DNA of 64,000 nucleotides from Symploca sp. SIO2C1 (GTDB taxonomy: Bacteria > Cyanobacteriota > Cyanobacteriia > Cyanobacteriales > Coleofasciculaceae): assembly GCA_010692635.1 (NCBI GenBank), contig JAAHGL010000023.1:26186-90185 (forward strand), in the 5' to 3' direction. Both the position numbers and the translations under genes were made by a program. Under the pieces are notes generated by a model. That model worked only from the letters and a program-made list of their open reading frames with translations. It ran no database searches and had not been told where the DNA came from. Every line of letters starts with the position of its first letter. Position 1 is the stretch's first letter. This document shows positions 1 to 7,538 of this stretch, in pieces.

Positions 1-513
1 GAAATCGTCAGTTCCGAACGCTTTGAACCAGTAGAAACTGAAGATGCTGACTCTCGCTATCTCCGTGCTGGTCAACTTACTATTATTACTATGCACAAAG
101 CTAAGGGACTCGACTGGGATTATGTCTTTATCCCCTTCTTACACGAAGATACGCTACCTGGTAGTCCTTGGGTTCCTACTGCTGCGCAGTTTTTAGGTGA
201 TTTTACTCTAGCAGAAGTCGCTAGAGCCCAAATCCGCGCTAGTCTCCATGAGCAAACCATACCACTGGCACCGGAAGCTTGGGAACAAGCAGGACAACTG
301 AAAACGGCTGAAGAGTTCCGCCTCCTCTATGTCGCAATGACGAGAGCAAAACGCCTGTTATGGATATCTGCTGCTGAAAAAGGTCCTTTCCGATGGAGTA
401 CTTTTAGTGGGAAGAGTGATAACTTACAGTTGAAAACACCTTGTCCAGTCTTGCCCGCTTTAAGGAATCATTTTCCTCAATCAGTGGTTTCTTTGTCTGA
501 AGCATTTGGGTAG
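1..513 (+). CDS. UvrD/Rep-family DNA helicase, C-terminal part (5' truncated by window edge)
   Basis: The frame is open from base 1, so this is the last ~170 residues of a larger protein. Two superfamily-1 helicase motifs are visible: TMHKAKGLDWDYVFIP (motif V region, couples ATP and DNA binding) and EEFRLLYVAMTRAKRLLW (motif VI with the arginine finger). These are typical of the 2B/2A end of UvrD/PcrA/Rep-like ATP-dependent 3'-5' helicases of DNA repair and replication restart. The tail after motif VI is short (about 45 residues), with no obvious nuclease domain in the visible part. Family assignment is firm; the exact subfamily (UvrD, PcrA or an AddA-like enzyme) cannot be judged without the N-terminus. 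Confidence 0.85.
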   Translation, partial: EIVSSERFEPVETEDADSRYLRAGQLTIITMHKAKGLDWDYVFIPFLHEDTLPGSPWVPTAAQFLGDFTLAEVARAQIRASLHEQTIPLAPEAWEQAGQLKTAEEFRLLYVAMTRAKRLLWISAAEKGPFRWSTFSGKSDNLQLKTPCPVLPALRNHFPQSVVSLSEAFG

Positions 514-649
514 TAATGACGATTGAACAATTGATAATGAACAATGGATAATGGATAATTACCTCTCCTTGAAAGAAGAGAATTGAACTTAAGAAAAATA
601 TTTTCTTTTTATTTTCTTCATAAATTAAGAGGTTTTAGACCACATCAAC

Positions 650-679
650 CAATTATCAATTATCAATTATCAATTATCC
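650..679. repeat. Heptamer array (caattat)n
   Basis: About four tandem copies of a 7-nt unit lie between the helicase and the rhomboid gene, ending just before the rhomboid start. A looser array of related units lies at about 520-560. The 514-690 gap shows nothing else recognisable. Confidence 0.75.
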
Positions 680-690
680 ATTGATAACTA

Positions 691-1353
691 ATGACTATTG
701 GTGACGCAATCATTTCAATTTTCGTTATTGTCATGTGTTTGAGCATGGCAATAACTTATGGCATAACCCCTGAATTGATCAGTAAATTTCGATTTTTAAG
801 TGATTTTGTTGTGTGCATCTTCCTTGCCGGGGCAATTAATTTCTTATGTCAGGGCGCTTTTAATGTTCTCGGTATTACCCCAAGAACTCCCAAAGGACTA
901 TTAGGGATATTGTTTTCCCCCTTCTTGCATGGGAATTGGCAACACTTAATGACTAACCTGATTTTCATTTTTCCTTTAGGTTGGCTGATCATATTAGGAG
1001 GAGTAGAGCAGTTTGTGATGATCACAATTTTTACTGCATTGGTTAGTGGTTTTGGTATCTGGCTACTGGGGAAAGAGAGAACAACTCACATAGGAATTTC
1101 GGGTGTGTTGTTTGGTTATTTGGGTTTTCTGTTGACGCAGGGCTACTTTGTGAGCGACTCAATCTATTTTGGAGTCTCAGCACTAGTTGGGGGACTCTAT
1201 GGTAGATATATCCAGGGTATTTTTCCTAGGTCAGATAGAATATCTTGGGAAGGACATTTGTTTGGATTGATTGGTGGTGTGGTAGCGGCACGTTATTTGG
1301 TTGAACTTGAAGAAATGGGAACAAGACTCGAACAATTGTTGAGATTACTATAG
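691..1353 (+). CDS. Rhomboid-family intramembrane serine protease
   Basis: This 220-residue integral membrane protein has about six hydrophobic segments. Rhomboid hallmarks are visible: HGNWQHLMTN (conserved H..N oxyanion-hole region, about residues 84-93), GISGVLFG with the nucleophile Ser in the usual GxSG context (about residue 150), and EGHLFGLIGG carrying the catalytic His (about residue 190). Rhomboids cleave single-pass membrane proteins within the bilayer; the substrate here is unknown. The catalytic Ser and His are both present, so it should be active. The ATG at 691 follows a heptamer array with no strong Shine-Dalgarno. It stands alone between a helicase gene and a repeat-rich gap. 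Confidence 0.85.
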   Translation: MTIGDAIISIFVIVMCLSMAITYGITPELISKFRFLSDFVVCIFLAGAINFLCQGAFNVLGITPRTPKGLLGILFSPFLHGNWQHLMTNLIFIFPLGWLIILGGVEQFVMITIFTALVSGFGIWLLGKERTTHIGISGVLFGYLGFLLTQGYFVSDSIYFGVSALVGGLYGRYIQGIFPRSDRISWEGHLFGLIGGVVAARYLVELEEMGTRLEQLLRLL

Positions 1354-1465
1354 TCCTCTTCTGTCAGACTCGGAAAAATGGGGGTCAAACCCTGATTTTC
1401 TCGTTAGGTGTCGTTGGCTGTCATGACGGAATTTCGTCAGAATTTCGGAAAGTGACAGAAGAGGG

Positions 1466-1503
1466 ATAGGATCTGTACCTCACTAGACTGAGAAATGCTG
1501 TAA
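1466..1503. repeat. 38-bp dispersed direct repeat, copy 1
   Basis: This stretch, starting ATAGGATCTGTACCTC, recurs exactly at 37296-37333 in the same orientation. It lies in the 1354-1739 gap after the rhomboid gene, where no gene is recognised. Confidence 0.8.
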
Positions 1504-1589
1504 CCAACCCCAGTACAATTGATGAGCACTCTTCAGATGCTACTGGTGAAATATAACTTAATTGTAGTGGCGTGACATGCCTAAAACTG

Positions 1590-1666
1590 TAGGTTGGGTG
1601 GAACGAAGTGAAACCCAACGGAATATGGGAGGGGTGTTGGGTTACGCTATCGCTTCACCCAACCTA
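1590..1666. repeat. Palindromic intergenic repeat (taggttgggtg ... cacccaaccta)
   Basis: An 11-bp inverted repeat at 1590-1600 and 1656-1666 has further inner complementarity (aacccaac / gttgggtt). It can fold into a long hairpin. A related copy lies at 26624-26699; about 45 bp on one side is shared in inverted orientation. This is a common type of cyanobacterial dispersed palindrome. Short reading frames across it are repeat sequence, not genes. Confidence 0.75.
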
Positions 1667-1739
1667 CCTATTACATCGTTTTAGCTATGCTACGGCAGTA
1701 CACCAGTACGATAAAAATTAGCCTACTTTATGAAACTAA

Positions 1740-1821
1740 TGCGGACGAAAGGACTTGAACCTTCACACCTTACGGTACTAGAACCTAAATCTAGCGCGTC
1801 TGCCAATTCCGCCACGTCCGC
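1740..1821 (-). tRNA. trnL-UAG: tRNA-Leu (anticodon UAG)
   Basis: Read on the minus strand, the 82-nt sequence has acceptor arms GCGGACG and CGTCCGC plus discriminator A, a class II long variable arm, and the T-arm GGTTCAAGTCC. The anticodon stem CTAGA/TCTAG encloses the 7-nt loop TTTAGGT, giving anticodon UAG, which reads CUN leucine codons. CCA is not encoded. Confidence 0.97.
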
Positions 1822-1924
1822 AATCTTTGCCATCGTTATCATAGCAAAAACTTGTCCTTAAAATCAGATTAACAGCATTATTGATGAATTTGTTTTTAAA
1901 TATGACTTGCTCCCCCAGCTTCCT

Positions 1925-2142
1925 CAGGGCTGTTTCATTCTTAGGAAAAGTCTAGAATTGTAGGGTTTTAGGGAGGTAGGGAATTTCGGAGAACAAAATA
2001 TAGCAATCCTACTATAATGGCTGAAGCCCTTGCTAGATAAAGTGTCTCCCATTAATCACGTAACCGCACCCATTAAGGTGAGACTTCCCCAATTCCCTAT
2101 CTCCCAATAACTTGATTTTACGTGAGGAATGAAACAGCCCTG
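1925..2142. mobile_element. Non-autonomous insertion element (MITE), 218 bp
   Basis: Perfect 16-bp terminal inverted repeats CAGGGCTGTTTCATTC lie at 1925-1940 and, as the complement, at 2127-2142. The similarity continues inward with a shared GGGAGNTAGGGAATT-like stretch. Directly outside the termini are 12-bp direct repeats, CCCCAGCTTCCT (1913-1924) and CCCCAGCTCCCT (2143-2154), matching at 11 of 12 positions, as expected for a target duplication. No transposase frame is present. TIR and duplication length resemble IS4-type elements, which is inference. Confidence 0.8.
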
Positions 2143-2173
2143 CCCCAGCTCCCTCAGCTCCTTGCTCACTCTC

Positions 2174-2665
2174 TTAAGCAATATCTGGTGGTAAGTTGCT
2201 AGGATATGACTGAGTTGCTGGAGGAGCTTGTTTGAGCTGTGCTTGTACTAATTTTTGTAAGTCACCTCGACGTACCTCCGTGCCGGATGCTAAATTACCT
2301 GGTGTATCAAAGAATACTAAGCTATTGACGTTGTCAATAGCTAACATTTGGAACAAAATGTGGGTAACTGGCACTGGTAAAGCCATAACTTGGGGATCTG
2401 ATGCTGACTGAGAATCAAAATCAGCAGCATCTTTGAGAGTAGGAAAAGCGTAAATGACATTTTTCTCTACCTCAGGCTTGGCACGATTGCTCAGAGTGGT
2501 CAACAACCAACCATGATCCAGGGTTTGGAGAATATAATATTCCTCATGTTGGAGTTGATGGGCAAGCTGGATCAGCACAGGTGCGATCGCCTCAACAATT
2601 TGGGGAGTTATCTCATCTGCTGGGGCATTGTCAATTAAAATTTTAATTTGTCCTTCTAAATCCAT
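2174..2665 (-). CDS. Conserved cyanobacterial-type hypothetical protein, 163 aa
   Basis: I do not recognise a named family. The protein is acidic and soluble, with no signal peptide or membrane segment. Its N-terminal half reads like an alpha-helical region around PQIVEAIAPVLIQLAHQL, followed by YYILQTLDHGWLLTTLSNR, a pattern I associate with uncharacterised cyanobacterial proteins. The last 20 residues are Pro-rich and probably disordered. It is divergent from the hetZ-like gene across a 112-bp gap. Codon use looks native (one HIP1-like site inside). No function is assigned. Confidence 0.65.
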   Translation of the reverse strand: MDLEGQIKILIDNAPADEITPQIVEAIAPVLIQLAHQLQHEEYYILQTLDHGWLLTTLSNRAKPEVEKNVIYAFPTLKDAADFDSQSASDPQVMALPVPVTHILFQMLAIDNVNSLVFFDTPGNLASGTEVRRGDLQKLVQAQLKQAPPATQSYPSNLPPDIA

Positions 2666-2777
2666 GAGAGTTTAACATAGAAGCAACTGTACTGCTATTT
2701 TGAGTCTAAACCAAGATCAAATCAGTCCAAAGTACCTGTGGATCTAGTTTTTAGTTCAGTAACATCAATTATGAGGT

Positions 2778-3908
2778 ATGAGGGGAGTCTGCCAGGACGT
2801 GGAGGTAATTTATCAACATTTATTTGAAGGGTTCCGGCGATCTACTCGTGCTTCGGAACAAACTTGCCGCAATGTAGCAATGCGTCTAGTTGATGAAGTC
2901 AATCGCATTTGTGATCAGAGCAATCGCATTCAAAAATCTGGAGAGATTGAGAGCTGGAAATATAAGTTAGCAGACCTTCGTCTTAAACAATGTCTGCGGT
3001 ACTATAAATTGGGTTCGCTCCGAGGAAGGGTAGAACTACAGAGTACCCTAAGTGCGATCATCTATCGTTACATTACGACCCCTCAATCATTGGCAACCTA
3101 CCAGGCAAGATTAACTCTGATCGAAGATTTCTTACAGGGATTTTATGTAGAATCATTAAGTGCTTTTCGACGGGAAAACTCCTTAGAGGAAACTTATTCC
3201 CCCCAAAGACTCTTGGAGCTCTCAGAATACATGGCTTTTACTGAGCGTTATGGTAAGCGACGTATTCCGTTAGGAGCTGGTCGGTCTCAACAACTTATTA
3301 TCCTACGAGCTCAGACCTTTTCCCGACAGCAACCTCCAGAGAGTTCTGTTGATATGGACACAGCTGCTGAGGGAGGGGCACCAGATTCAGATGCAACCTG
3401 GAATGATTCCGCCGTACAGGAATTGCGGAAGACGATGGCGGAATCTGAGCCTGAACCCCTAGAGGATAACCTCCGCAAGACCATTATTGAGGAATTATTT
3501 GCTTATTTTGAGGACCGTCAACAAAGCGATTGTGCTGACTACTTTACTTTGCGTCTGAGGGATCTTCCTGCCAGCGAAATTGAAGAAATTTTAGGTTTAA
3601 CTCCTAGAGAGCGGGACTATTTGCAGCAACGCTTCAAATATCACCTCATTAGGTTTGCCCTTTCTCACCGTTGGCAACTGGTTCATGAGTGGCTCGACGC
3701 GGATTTGCAGAAAAATTTTGGTCTGACTCCAGGGGAGTGGCAACTGTTTCTGAAAAAAATTACCCCTCAACAGACAAAATTACTTGAGCTTAAGCAGCAA
3801 GAACGCTCTAATGAAGAAATTGCACAAGCATTAGGCTGTACAGTAAACCAAGTAGAAAAGCGATGGTTTAAGTTACTTGAGCTTGCTTGGGATATTCGTA
3901 ATAGTTAA
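2778..3908 (+). CDS. hetZ: HetZ-like filament/heterocyst developmental regulator
   Basis: This soluble protein of 376 residues is close to the roughly 400 of Anabaena HetZ. The N-terminal half is helical and basic. A Pro/Ser/Asp-rich linker follows at about 190-225. The C-terminal region carries LTPRERDYLQQRFKYHL and, near the end, a helix-turn-helix-like stretch RSNEEIAQALGCTVNQVEKRW. HetZ is a DNA-binding regulator of early heterocyst differentiation and pattern in Anabaena; homologues also occur in filamentous strains without heterocysts. The immediately following gene looks like PatU, matching the hetZ-patU order known in Anabaena, and this supports the call. The ATG at 2778 is the only clear in-frame ATG; a GTG 21 bp downstream is possible. 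Recognition is from memory, so moderately sure. Confidence 0.6.
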   Translation: MRGVCQDVEVIYQHLFEGFRRSTRASEQTCRNVAMRLVDEVNRICDQSNRIQKSGEIESWKYKLADLRLKQCLRYYKLGSLRGRVELQSTLSAIIYRYITTPQSLATYQARLTLIEDFLQGFYVESLSAFRRENSLEETYSPQRLLELSEYMAFTERYGKRRIPLGAGRSQQLIILRAQTFSRQQPPESSVDMDTAAEGGAPDSDATWNDSAVQELRKTMAESEPEPLEDNLRKTIIEELFAYFEDRQQSDCADYFTLRLRDLPASEIEEILGLTPRERDYLQQRFKYHLIRFALSHRWQLVHEWLDADLQKNFGLTPGEWQLFLKKITPQQTKLLELKQQERSNEEIAQALGCTVNQVEKRWFKLLELAWDIRNS

Positions 3909-3933
3909 GTATCCGGATCTGGTGCATCTCGAG

Positions 3934-5088
3934 ATGAATAGTGACATGGATAATAACTCAGACGCTTTATATAACCGGCTAATAGCCTGGTTAAACCAAG
4001 AGTCTATTCCCCCTGCTTCACCACAAGTAGACTTGCCTTCCGAAGGCAGGATATCTGCCGGTGAAACAACGGCAGCGGAATTTGAACAAGACCAGTTAGA
4101 CCCAATTGATTCAGAAGAATTGAACATTGCATCCTTTAACAATAGCCAAGCCGATCAAGAAGAACCCTGGACGGGTTTAGCAAATTTAACTCGTGAGGAA
4201 ATGGAACTACTCGGCGGTGAAACCCGCCCCTACAACTGGGAAACAATGCCAACAGTGCAAGACCGTTTCGAGGCCCTATTAAAGCGCCGAATACAATTTG
4301 AAATTGAACGTCGCCCCCCACTGTTCCCTTGGGAGACGGAAATTTCTGACTATGAATCGGATAGTGTTAGGTCAAGCTACTCTGAAGGGAAAGTTTTAAG
4401 AGCTTTCCCCGAGACTGTAGCAGGAGATTTTGTACCTCCCATCCGCTTATGGATGCCACAACTATCTAACCTGACTCTACCCATTTCTATACCAGAAAAT
4501 GTTTTAGGGCAACTACTAAATGCCTGCTCCGAGGCGATGTCTTCCCAACGTCAGCTGGGAGCAAAATTGGTTAATGCGGTGGAAAACTTGTTTCCAAACC
4601 AATTACCTATGCTGAACCAGATGGCAGGGATGGTACTGATTTCGTCGAGTCCAGCTCGTGGAGGTAGCACTAGCCTTGAACCATTACAATCCTTGCCCAG
4701 TAGCTATGAAGACGCTGCAGCTGAGCAAAAGATGCTCTTGGCTCTGTTGGCTGCTAAAGAGATTATCAGTACTTTGACTGTATCGGTTTCTAGCACTCAA
4801 ACACCAGTCGAGCGGCAATGGGAGACGGCAGCTGGTGTTGTTAGGGTCAAGGCAGAATATCAGATGGCAGAAGGAGTGCCATTACTCCACGTCATCAGTT
4901 ATTTGCCTAAAGGAGGTAGTTTGGCATTACAAACACCTGAACTCTCAGCAACAGCACAAAGAGCCTATCCAGGTTACCTGAGTGTGGAATTATTTGATTT
5001 ACAGCCTAACCAAACTTATCCTCTAGAAATCCGCTTCCATGACTCACAACAGACGCCTTTAGTTTTTTCAATTTATCCGACAAGATAA
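3934..5088 (+). CDS. PatU-like protein downstream of hetZ
   Basis: This 384-residue acidic protein starts at ATG 3934 (or ATG 3946); the frame runs further upstream into hetZ, but only from a TTG inside it, so a start after the hetZ stop is preferred. The N-terminus DNALYNRLIAWLNQESIPP is a likely short helix followed by a long acidic disordered stretch. The middle has PPIRLWMPQLSNLTLPISIPENVLGQLLNACSEAMSS, and the C-terminal ~120 residues look like a beta-rich domain ending SLALQTPELSATAQRAYPGYLSVELFDL. In Anabaena patU genes follow hetZ and affect heterocyst pattern; in other cyanobacteria patU is a single frame, as here. The molecular role is unknown. Confidence 0.5.
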   Translation: MNSDMDNNSDALYNRLIAWLNQESIPPASPQVDLPSEGRISAGETTAAEFEQDQLDPIDSEELNIASFNNSQADQEEPWTGLANLTREEMELLGGETRPYNWETMPTVQDRFEALLKRRIQFEIERRPPLFPWETEISDYESDSVRSSYSEGKVLRAFPETVAGDFVPPIRLWMPQLSNLTLPISIPENVLGQLLNACSEAMSSQRQLGAKLVNAVENLFPNQLPMLNQMAGMVLISSSPARGGSTSLEPLQSLPSSYEDAAAEQKMLLALLAAKEIISTLTVSVSSTQTPVERQWETAAGVVRVKAEYQMAEGVPLLHVISYLPKGGSLALQTPELSATAQRAYPGYLSVELFDLQPNQTYPLEIRFHDSQQTPLVFSIYPTR

Positions 5089-5145
5089 TTAGTTTTTTGT
5101 TGTTTGTCATTGGTTGTTCGTTGCTTGTTTTTTGGATAATAAACT

Positions 5146-5173
5146 AATGACCAATGACTAATGACCAATGACT
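5146..5173. repeat. Heptamer array (aatgacc/aatgact)4 containing a start codon
   Basis: Four tandem heptamers alternate AATGACC and AATGACT. The last unit supplies the ATG (5168) of the downstream membrane protein gene. Confidence 0.85.
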
Positions 5174-7480
5174 AAAACTCGGCAACGGCGGCGTCTACCC
5201 TTTCTCAATCAGGTGTGGCAGCGCTTTGAGCGGAATTTGGCTTCTAGACCACTTCCTCTAGCAGAGGATTCAATTTTGCTGCGGATACTGGTGCAGGGGT
5301 TGGTAGTTGTTGGGATTATTGCGGTAGATGTGGCAGCAGAAACTCAGATTAGCTTCTGGGCAGTACCACTGAGTTTAGTTGGAGCAACCTGGAGTTGGTA
5401 TCGTCGCCGCGATCGCAATATTCCGGTCAAATTTTTGCTGGCGATCGGGATGTTGCTGGCAATGGGGGCATTTTTTGGTAATTTATTTACTCAACTTAAC
5501 GACACACGCTTAGTTTTAGCTGAGTTATTAATCCAGCTGCAAGTCCTCCACAGTTTTGACTTACCCTGCCGCAAGGATTTGGGCTATTCGATGGTCATTG
5601 GACTAATTCTGTTGGGTGTAGCTGGGACCCTGAGCCAAACTTTAGCCTTTGGTCCACTACTGTTAATATTTTTAGCGATCGCGCTACCAGTTCTGGTTCT
5701 CGACTACCAATCCCGGTTGGGTATATCTAATACCAGAAAGCTCCAAAAATTATTACCCTTGTCTTCTGGCTCCTCGCCTCTTGCCCTGAGACGCCTAAGT
5801 ATATTTCTGTTGGTAATTGTCGGACTAGGGTTAGGGATTTTTGCCCTAATGCCTCGGTTTCCTGGCTATCAGCTGCAAACTTTTCCTGTCAGCTCCCCGA
5901 TAGAGCTGAGTAACCAAAATTTTCAGGACGATGATCGTGGGATTATTAATCCTGGCTATGTTACCGAGGGGGAAGAAGGTAATGGCAGTGGAGGCGGAGT
6001 CAATCGCACTACAGGACCAGGAGAACTAGATGATACCTTTTACTATGGTTTTGGTGACCAAATTAACCAGAACCTCCGGGGTGAACTAAAACCTAAGGTC
6101 GTATTACGGGTGCGTTCCCAGTCCCCTGGATTTTGGCGAGTACAAGCATTTGACCGCTATACCGGTCAAGGATGGGAAATCTCCCGGAAAAAGGCTTTGA
6201 TGGAAGCCACTCGACCAAATTGGTCTTATCAGTTTCTGCTCCCAACACCCTATGCTCCCGAGCGCACTAAAGAGGTAATTCAAACTTACACGGTAGTATC
6301 AGAACTGCCAAATATTATTCCAGCCTTGGCTTATCCCAGACGGCTCTACTTTCCCACTAGGGAAGTAGCTGTAGACCTTGAAGGTAGTTTGCGATCGCCT
6401 CTAGGGTTATTAGAAGGACTCACTTACACAGTGATTTCTAAAGTACCTTATCGCGATCGCACTCTGTTGCAGCAGGCAACTAATGATTACCCTGAAAGTA
6501 TTTCCAACTACTATCTGGAAGTTCCCCCAAAAATTGCCGAACGGGTGCGACAAAGAACTGAGGAACTCTTAGCTACTTCACCTAAACCAATCACTTCACC
6601 CTACGAAAAAGCTCTGTATCTAGCTCAAGCTCTTAAACAGCGGTATAGTTTACCCCAAAACCCCCTAGGACTACCTTTTCTAGGGGAAGATGAAGATTTA
6701 GTGGAAGCTTTTCTCTTCAAACATGAAGGGGGATACCCAGACCACTTTTCTAGTAGCTTGACAATCATGCTCCGTTCGATTGGTATTCCCGCGCGATTAG
6801 TAGTTGGGTTTGACACAGGGGAATTCAACCCCTTTACTGGTTTGTATGTTGTCAAAAATACCGATGCTTATGCCATGACTGAGGTCTATTTCCCCAAACA
6901 TGGCTGGTTTGCCTTTGATCCGATTCCTGGTCACGAACTGCTTCCCCAAAGTGTAGAAGAATCTCAAACTTTTGGTGTCCTGCGTCAATTTTGGCAGTGG
7001 GTAGCGGGTTGGTTACCTTCGCCGGTTACCAATTGGATAAGCAATCTGTGGAGTAGGATTATTGGTGGTGGAATTCGAGGATTTGTTTGGCTTTGGCGGT
7101 TGTTGTCCAGTGGTTGGCTTGGTTTATTCACGGGTTTAATTTTAGTGATCGCTCTGAGTTTTTTAGGCTGGTTGGGTTGGCAGCAGTGGAAAGGCTGGCG
7201 TTACCGTCGCTGGTTGGCCGGATTGCCTGCCATGGAAAATCTCTACCAGCAAATGCTCAAAGTTCTAAGTACTAAAGGTTATACTAAGCATCCAGCTCAG
7301 ACGCCTCTGGAATATGCTAGAAGTATGGGTCAACATCAGCCACCAGGCTCTGCCGAAGTGATTGACGAGATTTCTCATGCCTATGTCCGTTGGCGTTATG
7401 GTGGTCAAACACCCAATGTGAAACAGTTGCGACAACAGTTCAGGAATTGGATTAAGAGTAGTGACATCTCCCGTCGCTAA
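5168..7480 (+). CDS. TgpA/DUF3488-type membrane protein with transglutaminase-like domain (catalytic residues lost)
   Basis: This 770-residue protein has an N-terminal block of about six membrane helices (residues ~35-235), a large extracytoplasmic region with the transglutaminase-like core (about 475-600), one more membrane helix (about 650-670) and a C-terminal DUF4129-like tail. The core is recognisable from IMLRSIGIPARLVVGFDTGEF and EVYFPKHGWFAFDPIPG. However, the usual GxCxHFA nucleophile segment reads GGYPDHFSSS (no Cys), and the usual DAHAWVEVY reads DAYAMTEVY (His replaced by Tyr). On sequence it cannot be a canonical Cys-His-Asp enzyme. It probably keeps a structural or binding role at the envelope. 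The ATG comes from a heptamer repeat. It follows patU on the same strand after 79 bp and converges on radA. Confidence 0.85.
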   Translation: MTKTRQRRRLPFLNQVWQRFERNLASRPLPLAEDSILLRILVQGLVVVGIIAVDVAAETQISFWAVPLSLVGATWSWYRRRDRNIPVKFLLAIGMLLAMGAFFGNLFTQLNDTRLVLAELLIQLQVLHSFDLPCRKDLGYSMVIGLILLGVAGTLSQTLAFGPLLLIFLAIALPVLVLDYQSRLGISNTRKLQKLLPLSSGSSPLALRRLSIFLLVIVGLGLGIFALMPRFPGYQLQTFPVSSPIELSNQNFQDDDRGIINPGYVTEGEEGNGSGGGVNRTTGPGELDDTFYYGFGDQINQNLRGELKPKVVLRVRSQSPGFWRVQAFDRYTGQGWEISRKKALMEATRPNWSYQFLLPTPYAPERTKEVIQTYTVVSELPNIIPALAYPRRLYFPTREVAVDLEGSLRSPLGLLEGLTYTVISKVPYRDRTLLQQATNDYPESISNYYLEVPPKIAERVRQRTEELLATSPKPITSPYEKALYLAQALKQRYSLPQNPLGLPFLGEDEDLVEAFLFKHEGGYPDHFSSSLTIMLRSIGIPARLVVGFDTGEFNPFTGLYVVKNTDAYAMTEVYFPKHGWFAFDPIPGHELLPQSVEESQTFGVLRQFWQWVAGWLPSPVTNWISNLWSRIIGGGIRGFVWLWRLLSSGWLGLFTGLILVIALSFLGWLGWQQWKGWRYRRWLAGLPAMENLYQQMLKVLSTKGYTKHPAQTPLEYARSMGQHQPPGSAEVIDEISHAYVRWRYGGQTPNVKQLRQQFRNWIKSSDISRR

Positions 7481-7538
7481 TCCTGAGGCAAAAGCGTAGG
7501 CTTCTCAGTGACTTCGCGTACAATCTGCGGAATGTGGG

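Noticed and set aside
1421..1618. Short minus-strand frame
   Set aside because: Lies over dispersed palindromic repeats.
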